From Gottfriedia acidiceleris (GTDB lineage: Bacteria; Bacillota; Bacilli; Bacillales; Bacillaceae_G): a DNA stretch of 64,000 nt. How positions within the stretch are numbered: position 1 is the stretch's first letter; each line of letters starts with the position of its first letter. Shown here one piece after another: positions 9,457 through 19,729 of the stretch. The DNA lies in the NCBI RefSeq assembly GCF_023115465.1, contig NZ_CP096034.1, forward strand, positions 1,674,001 to 1,738,000, given 5' to 3'. The position numbers were made by a program, and so were the translations under genes. Under the pieces are notes generated by a model. That model saw only the letters and a list, made by a program, of their open reading frames with translations. It was not told the DNA's origin and searched no databases.

Positions 9457-9963
9457 TTGCTTAAACTAGTTCTATCACTAATTTTAGTAATTGGTCCAGT
9501 ATGGCCACTTGGACAAAATCCAAGGGTAGGAGAACCATTTATTATTATTAATAAAGAAGTAAATAATTTGGCATATATAGAAGATGGTAAGGTCCTAAGG
9601 ATTTATCGAATTGCTACCGGAAAAACAGCAGATTTAACTCCTGAAGGTATTTTTAATATTACATATAAAGCCAAAAATCCATATTGGCGCAAAAAGAATA
9701 TTCCAGGAGGGGATCCTAAAAATCCACTAGGAACAAGATGGATTGGTTTTGACGCATTAGGTACAGACGGATCGATTTATGGTATACATGGAAATAATGA
9801 CCCTTCATCAATTGGTAAATATATTTCAAATGGATGTGTAAGAATGTACACAAATGATGTGAATGAACTTTTTGATAAAATCCCATATGGAACGAAAGTG
9901 TTCATCACTACATCATCAAGTTCATTTGAACAACTAGCTCGTGAACAAGGTGCAATCAAATAA
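9457..9963 (+). CDS. L,D-transpeptidase (YkuD domain)
   Basis: Exported YkuD-fold cross-linking enzyme. The catalytic motif is visible as YGIHGNNDPSSIGKYISNGCVRM (about residues 108-130), with the nucleophile Cys in SNGCVRM and the conserved His in IHGN. A short N-terminal hydrophobic segment (LKLVLSLILVIGPVWP) should act as signal or anchor. There is no LysM domain, unlike B. subtilis YkuD. The TTG start follows AAAGGAG with 10-base spacing. It forms 3-3 peptidoglycan links or attaches proteins to the wall. It sits where yqjB would be by name order, but I cannot confirm orthology. Confidence 0.88.
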   Translation: MLKLVLSLILVIGPVWPLGQNPRVGEPFIIINKEVNNLAYIEDGKVLRIYRIATGKTADLTPEGIFNITYKAKNPYWRKKNIPGGDPKNPLGTRWIGFDALGTDGSIYGIHGNNDPSSIGKYISNGCVRMYTNDVNELFDKIPYGTKVFITTSSSSFEQLAREQGAIK

Positions 9964-9965
9964 TA

Positions 9966-10018
9966 AAGAGGATTTATCATCAAAATCTCAAGAGATCTTG
10001 ATGATGAATCCTCTTTTT
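9966..10018 (+). terminator. terminator of the yqjA unit
   Basis: Long stem beginning AAGAGGATTTATCATCAA, pairing with TTGATGATGAATCCTCTT, then TTT. Confidence 0.85.
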
Positions 10019-10035
10019 CCATATTATTTGTCCTT

Positions 10036-10128
10036 TTATAACATTGCAGCGATACCTGCAAGTAAAGTAGTAGCAAGCATTGAAATTAACATAATCATAA
10101 CGACTACTTTTTGTGTTTTTTTTCTCAT
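10036..10128 (-). CDS. prli42: Prli42-like stressosome-associated miniprotein
   Basis: A 30-residue open frame read from the sequence: start MRKKTQKVVVMIML, then a single hydrophobic helix ISMLATTLLAGIAAML. This layout (basic N-terminus, one helix, ML-T-LLAG) is that of Prli42, a membrane miniprotein that in Listeria anchors the stressosome. The ATG has AGGGTGG 9 bases upstream. It sits convergent to the L,D-transpeptidase, behind that gene's terminator. The assignment rests on remembered family sequences; the short length limits certainty. Confidence 0.75.
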   Translation of the reverse strand: MRKKTQKVVVMIMLISMLATTLLAGIAAML

Positions 10129-10280
10129 GTGATTACCACCCTATATTAAAGAATTACAATTAATTAATTATTCATTAGAATCATACAAGTGTTGTCCTAT
10201 TTTAGCATATGTAGGATATTTTTTACAGTCTCAGCTTCTTTAATTCCCTTGCCAAATAAATAGGTGATCTTTTTACGAAA

Positions 10281-10325
10281 TAAAAAAGGGTCTCATAAGC
10301 ATTTTTAGCTTACGAGACATCCCTT
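10281..10325 (-). terminator. terminator of the neutral protease gene
   Basis: On the minus strand a GC-containing stem (GCTTACGAGAC / GTCTCATAAGC with small mismatches) is followed by a run of Ts. Confidence 0.8.
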
Positions 10326-10350
10326 ATTTACTCAAAATGAAATTAAAATT

Positions 10351-12012
<1,662 letters not shown>

Positions 12013-12449
12013 TTAAATTCCTCCCCAGTTAACAATTAATGATAACGAGCTAATATTATCATGTAATCTAGTAGGTTTACAAACTACAAAAAACTGCAAT
12101 AATTGCACTTTTTTTTGGAAAAATAAGTCTTTTATATCGAATCTAAATTACCACTCAATTGTGAAATAGTCATATTGTTTTATTATAAGTGAAAAGTTGG
12201 GGGAATGCCGTCGAACTTTTTTTAATTGCTTGTAATTTTGGTGTTTAGCTTACTGTTCTATGTTCAAAATAGTTTCATTTTTATTATCACCACTTGAAAA
12301 ACGGTTTTATAGCTACGTTTTAATCATGTTTGTCCACTTTCTTGAATATTGTTTAAATAATAGCTTATGTGCTTTTGAACAGATTACAGTACATAAAAAA
12401 ATCTCATATGTTTCTAAAAAAAGCATTGATTTGAAGGAGAGGGCAAAAA
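12013..12449. other. 437-bp divergent intergenic region
   Basis: Lies between the divergent protease and epimerase genes, so it must hold both promoters. An 80-codon open frame (12260-12502) runs into the epimerase gene in another frame, has no ribosome binding site and odd composition; I do not regard it as real. Confidence 0.5.
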
Positions 12450-12869
12450 ATGTTCACAAATATAGATCATATGGCAATCTGTGTAAAAAATTTAAACGAT
12501 AGTATTAAAAAGTATGAGGGTGAGTTAGGCTTATCATACTCATATCGAGAAATAGTTGAAGACCAAGGTGTAGAAGTCGCATTTTTTAAAACAAATAGAA
12601 TTACGATTGAATTAATCCAACCACTTACATCAACGAACCCTGTACATAAATATATTGAAAAAAAAGGTGAAGGATTGCATCATATTGCTTTTCAAGTAGA
12701 TGACATCGAAAAATCACTATTAGAACTAAAAAAACGCCAATTCAATTTAATTCATCATTCACCACGTAATGGGAGTGAGGGTTCAAAAGTTGCCTTTATA
12801 CACCCTAAACAATTCGGCGTATTAATCGAAATTGTTCAAAAAAGGGGGGAGTTTAATGAGCAAGTATGA
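12450..12869 (+). CDS. mce: methylmalonyl-CoA epimerase (VOC fold, YqjC)
   Basis: Glyoxalase/VOC-fold enzyme interconverting (R)- and (S)-methylmalonyl-CoA. Metal-ligand regions are visible: IDHMAICVKNL at the start, IELIQPL mid-protein, GLHHIAFQVDD and the C-terminal GVLIEIVQ. At 139 residues it is normal. ATG is preceded by GAAGGAGAGGG. It overlaps the carboxylase gene by 14 bases, indicating coupling, as in B. subtilis yqjC-yqjD. It would serve propionate or branched-chain/odd-chain acid breakdown. The mutase itself is not in this window. Confidence 0.93.
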   Translation: MFTNIDHMAICVKNLNDSIKKYEGELGLSYSYREIVEDQGVEVAFFKTNRITIELIQPLTSTNPVHKYIEKKGEGLHHIAFQVDDIEKSLLELKKRQFNLIHHSPRNGSEGSKVAFIHPKQFGVLIEIVQKRGEFNEQV

Positions 12870-14397
12870 TGATCTTTATAAACTATATGAAAAGATATCT
12901 GAAATAGAGCAAGGTGGAGGATTTGAACGGATTGAGAAACAACATGAACGTGGAAAGTATACAGCACGAGAAAGAATAGACATGCTGTTAGATGAAGGGA
13001 GTTTTGTAGAGTTATTTAGTTTTGTACAGCATCGTTGTTCAGATTTTGGAATGGATGAACAAAATGGTGCATGTGATGGAGTTGTCACAGGTTATGGAAA
13101 AATTAACGATCGAACGGTCTTTGTTTTTTCGCAAGATTTTACTGTGTTCGGCGGTGCTTTAGGAGAAATGCATGCGAAAAAAATAAGTCAATTAATGGAC
13201 ATGGCAGTACAGTGTAAGGCTCCGATTATTGGTTTAAATGATTCAGGTGGTGCGAGAATCCAAGAAGGTGTCCTTTCGTTAGATGGTTATGGACATGTTT
13301 TTTACCGAAATACGATTTATTCTGGGGTCGTACCACAAATTTCAGTTATTATGGGGCCTTGTGCAGGTGGTGCAGTCTATTCACCAGCAATTACTGACTT
13401 CGTTATCATGGTTAATGGAACTAGCCAAATGTTTATTACTGGACCAAAGGTAATCGAAAGTGTAACAGGTGAAAAGATCTCTGCAGAGGATTTAGGTGGA
13501 GCTAAAGTCCATAATGAGATAAGTGGAAATGCTCATTTCCAAGCTGAGTCGGAAGAAGAAGCCCTTAAGGTCGTTAGAAATTTAATGGAATATTTACCGG
13601 CACATTGGGAAGAAAAAGCACCTACTAAAATGAAAACTGAAAAAGATATAGATGATTTAATGGAGTTAATTCCTGATGAAAGTAGTCGACCTTATGATGT
13701 TAAAAAAATAATAGAAATGATTGTAGATGATGATTCCTTTTTTGAGGTTCAAAAAGATTTCGCTAAAAATTTAGTTGTAGGATTTGCTAGATTAAATGGT
13801 GAAGTAGTAGGACTCGTTTGTAATCAGCCTAAATTTATGGCGGGAGGATTAGATTTACACTCAGCTGATAAAGGGGCTAGATTTATTCGTTTTTGTGATA
13901 GTTTTAATATACCAATCATCACTTTTGTTGATGTGACAGGGTTTTTCCCTGGTGTAAAACAGGAGCATGGAGGTATAATAAGGCATGGTGCTAAGCTTTT
14001 ATATGCGTACTCTGAGGCAACAGTTCCAAAAGTTACAGTCATTACGAGAAAAGCCTTTGGTGGAGCATATGTTGCATTAAATAGTAAATCAATTGGAGCA
14101 GATTTAGTATTTGCATGGCCAAACGCTGAAATCGCTGTAATGGGTGCTGCTGGTGCTGTAAATATATTATACGGAAAAGAAATCTCTCAAAGTAATCGAC
14201 CAGATGAGTTAAGATCAGAATGGATGGATCAATATAAAGAGAAATTTTCTAATCCTTATGTTGCTGCAAAATACGGTTTAGTTGACGATGTTATAGATCC
14301 AAGGATGACTAGAAAAAAGCTTATTCAATCATTAGAAGTATTAAAAAACAAAAATGAAAAGCGCCCAGCAAAAAAACATGGTAATATACCTTTGTAG
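12856..14397 (+). CDS. acyl-CoA carboxylase carboxyltransferase subunit (PccB/YqjD-like)
   Basis: Carboxyltransferase of the propionyl-/methylmalonyl-CoA class, 513 residues with the two crotonase-like halves. Visible: RERIDMLLDEGSF near the N-terminus, NDSGGARIQEGV and GPCAGGAVYSPA in the first half, and FVDVTGFFPGVKQEHGGIIRHGAKLL and KAFGGAYVAL in the second. No biotin carboxylase or biotin carrier gene lies nearby, so it either uses subunits encoded elsewhere or works as a decarboxylase subunit. The ATG at 12856 follows GGGGGGAG; the longer reading from a TTG is rejected. Order with the epimerase and the M20 peptidase matches yqjC-yqjD-yqjE. Confidence 0.9.
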   Translation: MSKYDDLYKLYEKISEIEQGGGFERIEKQHERGKYTARERIDMLLDEGSFVELFSFVQHRCSDFGMDEQNGACDGVVTGYGKINDRTVFVFSQDFTVFGGALGEMHAKKISQLMDMAVQCKAPIIGLNDSGGARIQEGVLSLDGYGHVFYRNTIYSGVVPQISVIMGPCAGGAVYSPAITDFVIMVNGTSQMFITGPKVIESVTGEKISAEDLGGAKVHNEISGNAHFQAESEEEALKVVRNLMEYLPAHWEEKAPTKMKTEKDIDDLMELIPDESSRPYDVKKIIEMIVDDDSFFEVQKDFAKNLVVGFARLNGEVVGLVCNQPKFMAGGLDLHSADKGARFIRFCDSFNIPIITFVDVTGFFPGVKQEHGGIIRHGAKLLYAYSEATVPKVTVITRKAFGGAYVALNSKSIGADLVFAWPNAEIAVMGAAGAVNILYGKEISQSNRPDELRSEWMDQYKEKFSNPYVAAKYGLVDDVIDPRMTRKKLIQSLEVLKNKNEKRPAKKHGNIPL

Positions 14398-14435
14398 ACA
14401 TTTTTTTACATATTCAATTTGGAGGCATGACACAA

Positions 14436-15554
14436 ATGATTAATGAACAACGTATAGTTGAAGAATTTTTAGAATTAGTACAAGTAGACTCTGAAACTAA
14501 GTTTGAAGCTGAAATTGCAAAGGTTTTAAAACAAAAATTAGAAGCCCTTGGAATGAATGTTTTTGAAGACGACACAATGGGTGTTACAGGTCACGGTGCT
14601 GGAAATATTGTTGCTACAATTCCTGCTACGAAAGAAGGCGTTGACGGTATTTTCTTCTCTTGTCATATGGATACAGTAACTCCAGGTAAAGGAATCAAGC
14701 CATCAATCAAAGATGGATATATCGTTACTGACGGAACGACAATTCTAGGTGCAGATGATAAAGCTGGTATTGCAGCATTTTTAGAAGCTATAAAAATCAT
14801 CAAAGAACAAAATATTGAGCATGGTGAAATTCAATTCATTATCTCAGTTGGTGAAGAATCTGGATTACATGGTGCTAAAGCAATGGATCCAAAATTAATT
14901 ACTACTAAATTTGGATATGCATTAGATAGCGATGAAGAAGTAGGTAACATTATCGTAGCAGCTCCAACTCAAGCTAAAGTCATTGCGACTATTTATGGTA
15001 AAACAGCACATGCAGGCGTTGCACCTGAAAAAGGCGTTTCAGCGATTACGATTGCTTCAAAAGCAATTGCAAGAATGCCACTTGGTCGAATCGACGAAGA
15101 AACGACTGCTAATATTGGACGTTTCGAAGGTGGAAGTGCAACAAATATCGTATGTGATCAAGTGAATATTTTAGCTGAAGCTCGTTCATTAATCGGTGAA
15201 AAAATGGAAGCTCAAGTAGCTAAAATGAAAGTTGCTTTTGAAGAAGCAGCTACTGAAATGGGTGGACGTGCTGAAGTAGAAGTTCAAATTATGTACCCTG
15301 GATTTAAATTTGGTGAAGGAGACCACGTTGTTGAAGTTGCGAAACGTGCAGCTGAAAAAATTGGACGTACTCCTGCTTTAAAACAAAGTGGTGGAGGATC
15401 TGACGCGAACGTATTCGCAGGTCACGGTTTCCCAATTGTAAACTTAGCAATTGGTTATGAAGAAATCCACACTACAAATGAAAGAATGCCAATTAAAGAG
15501 TTAGTAAAAACTGCTGAAATGGTTATTGCAATTGTAGAAGAAGTTGCTAAATAA
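14436..15554 (+). CDS. yqjE: M20 tripeptidase T-like metallopeptidase (YqjE)
   Basis: Cytoplasmic di-zinc aminopeptidase of the PepT/YqjE group. Metal ligands can be followed: His and Asp in FFSCHMDTV, bridging Asp in LGADDKAG, catalytic Glu pair in VGEESGLHGAK, Asp in ALDSDEE and the final His in IHTTNERM. The dimerisation domain occupies the middle. A first ATG at 14427 is only 1-2 bases after GGAGG; the second at 14436 has proper spacing and gives MINEQRIVEEF, as in B. subtilis YqjE. Length 372. It probably trims peptides, in keeping with the adjoining extracellular protease, though that link is inference. Confidence 0.9.
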   Translation: MINEQRIVEEFLELVQVDSETKFEAEIAKVLKQKLEALGMNVFEDDTMGVTGHGAGNIVATIPATKEGVDGIFFSCHMDTVTPGKGIKPSIKDGYIVTDGTTILGADDKAGIAAFLEAIKIIKEQNIEHGEIQFIISVGEESGLHGAKAMDPKLITTKFGYALDSDEEVGNIIVAAPTQAKVIATIYGKTAHAGVAPEKGVSAITIASKAIARMPLGRIDEETTANIGRFEGGSATNIVCDQVNILAEARSLIGEKMEAQVAKMKVAFEEAATEMGGRAEVEVQIMYPGFKFGEGDHVVEVAKRAAEKIGRTPALKQSGGGSDANVFAGHGFPIVNLAIGYEEIHTTNERMPIKELVKTAEMVIAIVEEVAK

Positions 15555-15560
15555 GTAAGT

Positions 15561-15615
15561 AAAAAAAGGGCTGTCCTATCTATCGGATTAACTGATAGAT
15601 AGGCGCCCTTTTTTT
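15561..15615 (+). terminator. terminator of the yqjC-yqjD-yqjE unit
   Basis: Stem AAAAAGGGC plus CCTATCTATC pairing with GATAGATAGG plus GCCCTTTTT, ending in seven Ts. The A-rich left side may also serve the convergent DedA gene. Confidence 0.88.
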
Positions 15616-15653
15616 CATCTGTTTTAATAGTTAAGAAGTCTCAAAACCAAACT

Positions 15654-16250
15654 CTAACTAGTAGTTAAACGTTTTCTATATACATAAAAGAATACAATCG
15701 CAATCAATAAGGCAGATGGAAATATGACTAAACTATACTTTGCAAAAATAGACGCCACTTTATCCCATTCTTCACCAAAAATTTTCCCTAATGTTATAAA
15801 AGTGAATCCCCAAAGGATTGCTCCAATAAATGCAAACGTTGCAAATTTACGATAAGAATATTTATTAATGGCAGCAAAATAAGCAGTTAAATGCCTGACT
15901 CCGGGAATAAAAAATCCTATTATAAGGATATATGGTCCAAATTTCGTAAATAAGCTTTTTGTTATTTCAATTTTTTTCTCTGTAATATGAACTTTTGGTC
16001 CATATTTATTAAGTAAAGGTAAACCAAATATGTATCCAAGTATATAACTTAATGAGATTCCACAAATGATTCCAATAATTGCACAAGCTATGGAAGGTAA
16101 ATATAACAATCTACCCAGAAATACATTATAACCTATGTATACTAAAAGAATTTCATCTGGTAGTGGTAATCCTATAATTCCTCCTATTAATGCTAAAATG
16201 ATGCCTAGATAACCATAGTGACTAATTATTAAGTTTAAATGTTGAACCAT
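15654..16250 (-). CDS. DedA/VTT-family membrane protein
   Basis: Integral membrane protein of the DedA family, now associated with flipping of polyprenyl-phosphate or phospholipids. 198 residues with about five hydrophobic stretches; conserved features are GGIIGLPLPDEILLVYIGY near the N-terminus and FFIPGVRHLTAYFAA in the middle. DedA proteins support envelope homeostasis, and members differ in lipid substrate, so specificity is unknown. The ATG at 16250 has only a weak ribosome binding site. It is convergent with yqjE. Confidence 0.88.
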   Translation of the reverse strand: MVQHLNLIISHYGYLGIILALIGGIIGLPLPDEILLVYIGYNVFLGRLLYLPSIACAIIGIICGISLSYILGYIFGLPLLNKYGPKVHITEKKIEITKSLFTKFGPYILIIGFFIPGVRHLTAYFAAINKYSYRKFATFAFIGAILWGFTFITLGKIFGEEWDKVASIFAKYSLVIFPSALLIAIVFFYVYRKRLTTS

Positions 16251-16446
16251 TGATCATACACATCCTCGATTTTTTCCGCGTGAAGTAAATAGGCAAAAAT
16301 TTATTATATAGATAATATTTTATTGTATACAAACAAAAGTATTTTATAGCATTTTCTTAAATATGGCAATTAAAATTCAAATAATTTTGTTATTATTAGA
16401 ATGATTTAATATTACGATAGAAAATAAAGAAATTTAGGTGGGAACA

Positions 16447-17153
16447 ATGATTAATTATTATGAAATAACCCCAAATGTATTTAGTAGGAAAGAAACAATC
16501 ATCATGTTTCATGGTTGGGGTTCAACGATTGAATCACAAATACAACTTGGTAATGAGCTCTCTAAATTAGGATTTAAAGTTGTTATTCCCGAAATTAAAT
16601 ACCATGATTCGAGACAAGTATTGAATAACCATTTTGATCAAGATATTTTACAAACATATTTTGGAAAACGATATTTGAAACCATTGATGAAGAAGATGAA
16701 TTGACACATCAGCTTTGTTTACTTAAAGAAAATACAATTCTGTTAGGTAGTTCAATGGGTGGTTTTATTGCAAGTGGAATGTTTTTTTCAAATAATAGTT
16801 ATGCCGGATTAATTAATATTAATGGATCAAGTTCTTATATTTATTCTGAAAACGATTTTCGTAAAAAAGATAGAAGAGAGCCATTAAATGAAAGTGAATT
16901 AGAAACGTTTGAAAAATATGATCCTAAGTTTAAAGATAGTAATATAAGTAAGCCAGTTTTATTTTTACATGGTCAACAGGATCGAGTTATTCCAATTGGA
17001 GGGCAACTCGATTTTTTAACTACTAAACATCATTATTTTATAGATTTTCTTAAATATAAGGATGTAAATCATACGATCACAGGTAATATGAAAAACGACA
17101 TACTCACTTGGTTTGATAAAAATTTTAAAAAGGAGAGGATTTTATATGAGTGA
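16447..17153 (+). pseudogene. alpha/beta hydrolase (YitV-like esterase), frameshifted
   Basis: A single alpha/beta-hydrolase gene is broken into two frames. The first part (from ATG 16447, RBS AGGTGGG) contains the oxyanion-hole motif IIMFHGWGS and stops at 16704. The second continues in another frame with the nucleophile elbow LLGSSMGGFIASG and the acid region VLFLHGQQDRVIP. The two join smoothly if one T is added to the TTTT run at 16659-16662, giving YFWKTIFETIDEEDELTHQL. A later His (VNHTIT) completes the triad. Either a real one-base deletion or a sequencing error in a homopolymer. It overlaps the next small gene. Confidence 0.85.
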
Positions 17154-17340
17154 AAATGCACTACCAAATGGATTATCTAAACCTGCTATTAGAGCATTAA
17201 CTTCAGCAGGTTACTTACATTTGGAGCAATTCACACAATTAAGTGAAGCGGAAGTATTAAAATTACATGGAATGGGACCTAAGTCGATTACGACAATTAA
17301 AAATGCATTAGAAGAGAAAGGATTATCTTTTAAAAAATAA
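17146..17340 (+). CDS. small helix-hairpin-helix (RpoA C-terminal-like) protein
   Basis: 64 residues built from one helix-hairpin-helix/RNA polymerase alpha-CTD-like domain: LPNGLSKPAIRALTSAGY, then LEQFTQLSEAEVLKLHGMGPKSITTIKNAL. The GMGPKS turn is the DNA-backbone contact of such domains. The ATG has AAGGAGAGG upstream and overlaps the 3' end of the hydrolase pseudogene, so it was probably co-transcribed. Small proteins of this kind are annotated as DNA-binding or RNA polymerase alpha-like; the true role is unknown. Confidence 0.82.
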   Translation: MSENALPNGLSKPAIRALTSAGYLHLEQFTQLSEAEVLKLHGMGPKSITTIKNALEEKGLSFKK

Positions 17341-17355
17341 AATAGTGTCTAGATC

Positions 17356-17386
17356 AAGAACTGATAGAATTTCAGTTCTTTTTAAT
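17356..17386 (+). terminator. terminator after HhH gene
   Basis: Perfect stem AAGAACTGA / TCAGTTCTT with a 7-nt loop, then TTTAATTTT. Confidence 0.85.
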
Positions 17387-17534
17387 TTTGTCATTATTAA
17401 GTAATGATGTTGTTTTAAAAAATCCTTGATTAATTCATTTTTACCAAAAGTTGCTAAGATATGATTACAAACTATAGTGATATAATGAACTTTATTGTTT
17501 AAATTTCAAATTTCATAAAAAAGGAGGATGGCTA

Positions 17535-18875
17535 TTGAAACCTAACATGTCTCCTATACAAAAAAAAGGAAACCGATATTATTTAACAGTAAATAAGAAA
17601 TTTTGGATTAGCCATTTTATTTCATTATCTTGGTTACTTTTTTCTATTTACTTATCAATTCCGTGGATAGAGGACTTATCTGACGTTGTAACTATGCCGG
17701 TAGCAATCATCATAATAGGTGGTATTGCCTATATACCAGGCTATATGAGCACTTTTTTAGTCATAAGTTTACTACTCGATAAACAACCTAATTTTAAAAA
17801 TGAATTTCCAAATGATTCGGTAACTGTATTAGTGGCTGCTTATAATGAAGAAGCTGCTATTTTTAATACGTTAAAATATATTTCAGATCAAGACTATACT
17901 GGTGAAATGAACATTATCGTAATTAATAATAATTCAACTGATGGTACAGACCGTGAAGTAATGAGGGCGAAAAAAGAGTTAAATTCAAATATTACTTTAT
18001 TACATCAACCAAAACCAGGTAAGTTTCATGCACTTAATTTAGCTTTGGAGTATGTAAAAACACCATATGTTATTACATTAGATGCAGATACATTAATTCA
18101 TCCTTCCGCAGTAAGATACTTAGTTTCAAGAATAAAAAGTAGCCCTAGTGATGTTTGTGCTGTTGCTGGCTCAATGTTAGTTCGTAATAGTCGAGAAACA
18201 CTTTGGACTAAGATTCAAGAGTGGGACTACTTCTTAGGAATCGCTTCCATAAAAAGACTTCAGGGATTATATCAAGGAACACTTGTTGCACAAGGTGCGT
18301 TTAGTTTATATAAAACTGATTGTGTAAAAGAAGTTAATGGCTGGCCAGATGCAATTGGAGAAGATATCGTTTTAACATGGAGACTTTTACAAAAGCAATG
18401 GAAGGTATACTTTGAACCATTAGCAGTAGCATTTACAGATGCACCTACAACATTTGGTCATTTTGCTAAACAAAGATCAAGATGGGCAAGAGGTATGGTT
18501 GAAGGACTGATTGAAATAAAACCATGGCAACAACCACAAGTTTATACAAAGTATTTAACGGGTATTAATCTCATGATGGTTTACTTAGATTTTATTTATA
18601 CTGTATGTTGGATTCCTGGATTGATTTTAGCTTTTTTTGGAATCCACATCATTGTTGGTCCAATGACTTTATTAGTTCTCCCATTAACATTTATGAGCTA
18701 TTCAATCCTTTATTTTTACCAGAAAAACTATGTGTTCCGTAATTTAAATTTAAGAATAAGAAATAATCGTTTAGGATTTTTATTCTTCCTATTATGCTAT
18801 CAAATGATTATGTCACCAGTTTCACTTTATGGCTATATTCAAGAATTTTTTAAATTAAAACGAGTTTGGGAATAA
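17535..18875 (+). CDS. processive family 2 glycosyltransferase (PgaC/IcaA-like)
   Basis: Membrane glycosyltransferase, 446 residues. Two N-terminal membrane helices (about 27-85) precede a GT-A domain with VTVLVAAYNEEA, LDADT (the DxD metal site), GWPDAIGEDIVLTWRLL (catalytic Asp in GED) and QRSRWARG (the QxxRW motif), then three to four C-terminal helices. This is the layout of poly-N-acetylglucosamine synthases, so it may polymerise a surface glycan. The usual partner genes are not beside it, so the product is uncertain. It starts at TTG with AAGGAGG 7 bases upstream; the nearby ATG is immediately out of frame. Confidence 0.88.
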   Translation: MKPNMSPIQKKGNRYYLTVNKKFWISHFISLSWLLFSIYLSIPWIEDLSDVVTMPVAIIIIGGIAYIPGYMSTFLVISLLLDKQPNFKNEFPNDSVTVLVAAYNEEAAIFNTLKYISDQDYTGEMNIIVINNNSTDGTDREVMRAKKELNSNITLLHQPKPGKFHALNLALEYVKTPYVITLDADTLIHPSAVRYLVSRIKSSPSDVCAVAGSMLVRNSRETLWTKIQEWDYFLGIASIKRLQGLYQGTLVAQGAFSLYKTDCVKEVNGWPDAIGEDIVLTWRLLQKQWKVYFEPLAVAFTDAPTTFGHFAKQRSRWARGMVEGLIEIKPWQQPQVYTKYLTGINLMMVYLDFIYTVCWIPGLILAFFGIHIIVGPMTLLVLPLTFMSYSILYFYQKNYVFRNLNLRIRNNRLGFLFFLLCYQMIMSPVSLYGYIQEFFKLKRVWE

Positions 18876-18895
18876 AACTTTATTACCATAAGGAA

Positions 18896-18935
18896 GGGGA
18901 TCACAAAAGTCAATTTACTTTTGTGATCCCCATTT
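18896..18935 (+). terminator. terminator between glycosyltransferase and YiaAB gene
   Basis: Perfect 15-bp stem GGGGATCACAAAAGT / ACTTTTGTGATCCCC with a 6-nt loop; a T-rich tail follows. Confidence 0.85.
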
Positions 18936-18939
18936 GTTT

Positions 18940-19224
18940 TTATAAACTATTTGTTTCTTTCTTTGTTGAACTATCTAACTTCATCTTCAATTGAACTTCT
19001 TGCTCAGCGATAATATCATCATCTTCAGCATTATCACGAACAACCTTTTGGGTTAAAATTGAGCCTACTGCTACTAACAGCATAACTGCAATATAATAAC
19101 CTTTTTCGTTTAATTCCATATCTGCATTGTAAAGTCCGATACAAAACAAAAATACTCCTGCAACTAATGTGAAGTATGCTAAAACAGTAAATGCTGGTGT
19201 GTTTCTACGTCTGTGCTTCTGCAA
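18940..19224 (-). CDS. YiaAB two-helix membrane protein
   Basis: 94-residue protein with the yiaA/B two-helix domain: FTVLAYFTLVAGVFLFCIGLYNADM and KGYYIAVMLLVAVGSILTQKVVRD, then an acidic tail. Function of the family is unknown. The start is TTG with a weak GGAG about 11 bases upstream. It is convergent with the glycosyltransferase. Confidence 0.8.
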   Translation of the reverse strand: MQKHRRRNTPAFTVLAYFTLVAGVFLFCIGLYNADMELNEKGYYIAVMLLVAVGSILTQKVVRDNAEDDDIIAEQEVQLKMKLDSSTKKETNSL

Positions 19225-19497
19225 ATTTAATCACGCTCCGGGTAAAATTTTACATAATGGTTAGACGTTAAAAAATGCAATTAAGAAGGTATTTATGATT
19301 TCAAAAAAATTCTTAACGTCTAATATCATTATATAAAATTTGTTATTAAATAGTAATAAAATTCTAATAAATTAGTAAATTAGAAAATATTACTGGAATT
19401 TTTTAGGAAAAAGCTAAATAAAAAATAGAGAAATACAAAAAGATATCTAATCACAAATAGATCGGAAATAGATTTATTTGAAGGGGATGGTCAGATT

Positions 19498-19662
19498 TTG
19501 GGTAATAGAGGTGCTGGTATTGGAGGAATCGTGTTTGTAGGCTGTATGTTTCTAGGTGGTGGAATTGGGAGTTTATTACATGAATCACATTCAGGTTGGC
19601 TAATCGGGATGGGGGTTGGATTTTTAGGGCTCGCTTTAACAAGATTTCTAATAAAAAGTTAA
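19498..19662 (+). CDS. small glycine-rich two-helix membrane protein
   Basis: A 54-residue frame with TTG start after AAGGGGATGG. Two glycine-rich hydrophobic segments (IGGIVFVGCMFLGGGIGSLL and GWLIGMGVGFLGLALTRFLI) flank a short HESHSG turn, as in a membrane hairpin held by GxxxG packing. A terminator begins 12 bases after the stop. I know no named family. A protein of the same architecture is encoded at 57327-57506. Confidence 0.6.
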   Translation: MGNRGAGIGGIVFVGCMFLGGGIGSLLHESHSGWLIGMGVGFLGLALTRFLIKS

Positions 19663-19674
19663 TTCAGGAACTAA

Positions 19675-19716
19675 AAAAGAACCACAAGGGGAAATGATAA
19701 CCTTGTGGTTCTTTTA
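19675..19716. terminator. bidirectional terminator
   Basis: Perfect stem AAAAGAACCACAAGG / CCTTGTGGTTCTTTT with an 11-nt loop between convergent genes. Confidence 0.88.
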
Positions 19717-19729
19717 ATTGAAAGGGTTT

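Noticed and set aside
9777-10132. Two overlapping frames across the L,D-transpeptidase terminator
   Set aside because: They cross a terminator hairpin and lack ribosome binding sites; the real small gene here is the Prli42-like frame on the minus strand.
12260-12502. 80-codon frame before the epimerase gene
   Set aside because: No ribosome binding site, overlaps the well-supported epimerase start in another frame, and unusual composition.
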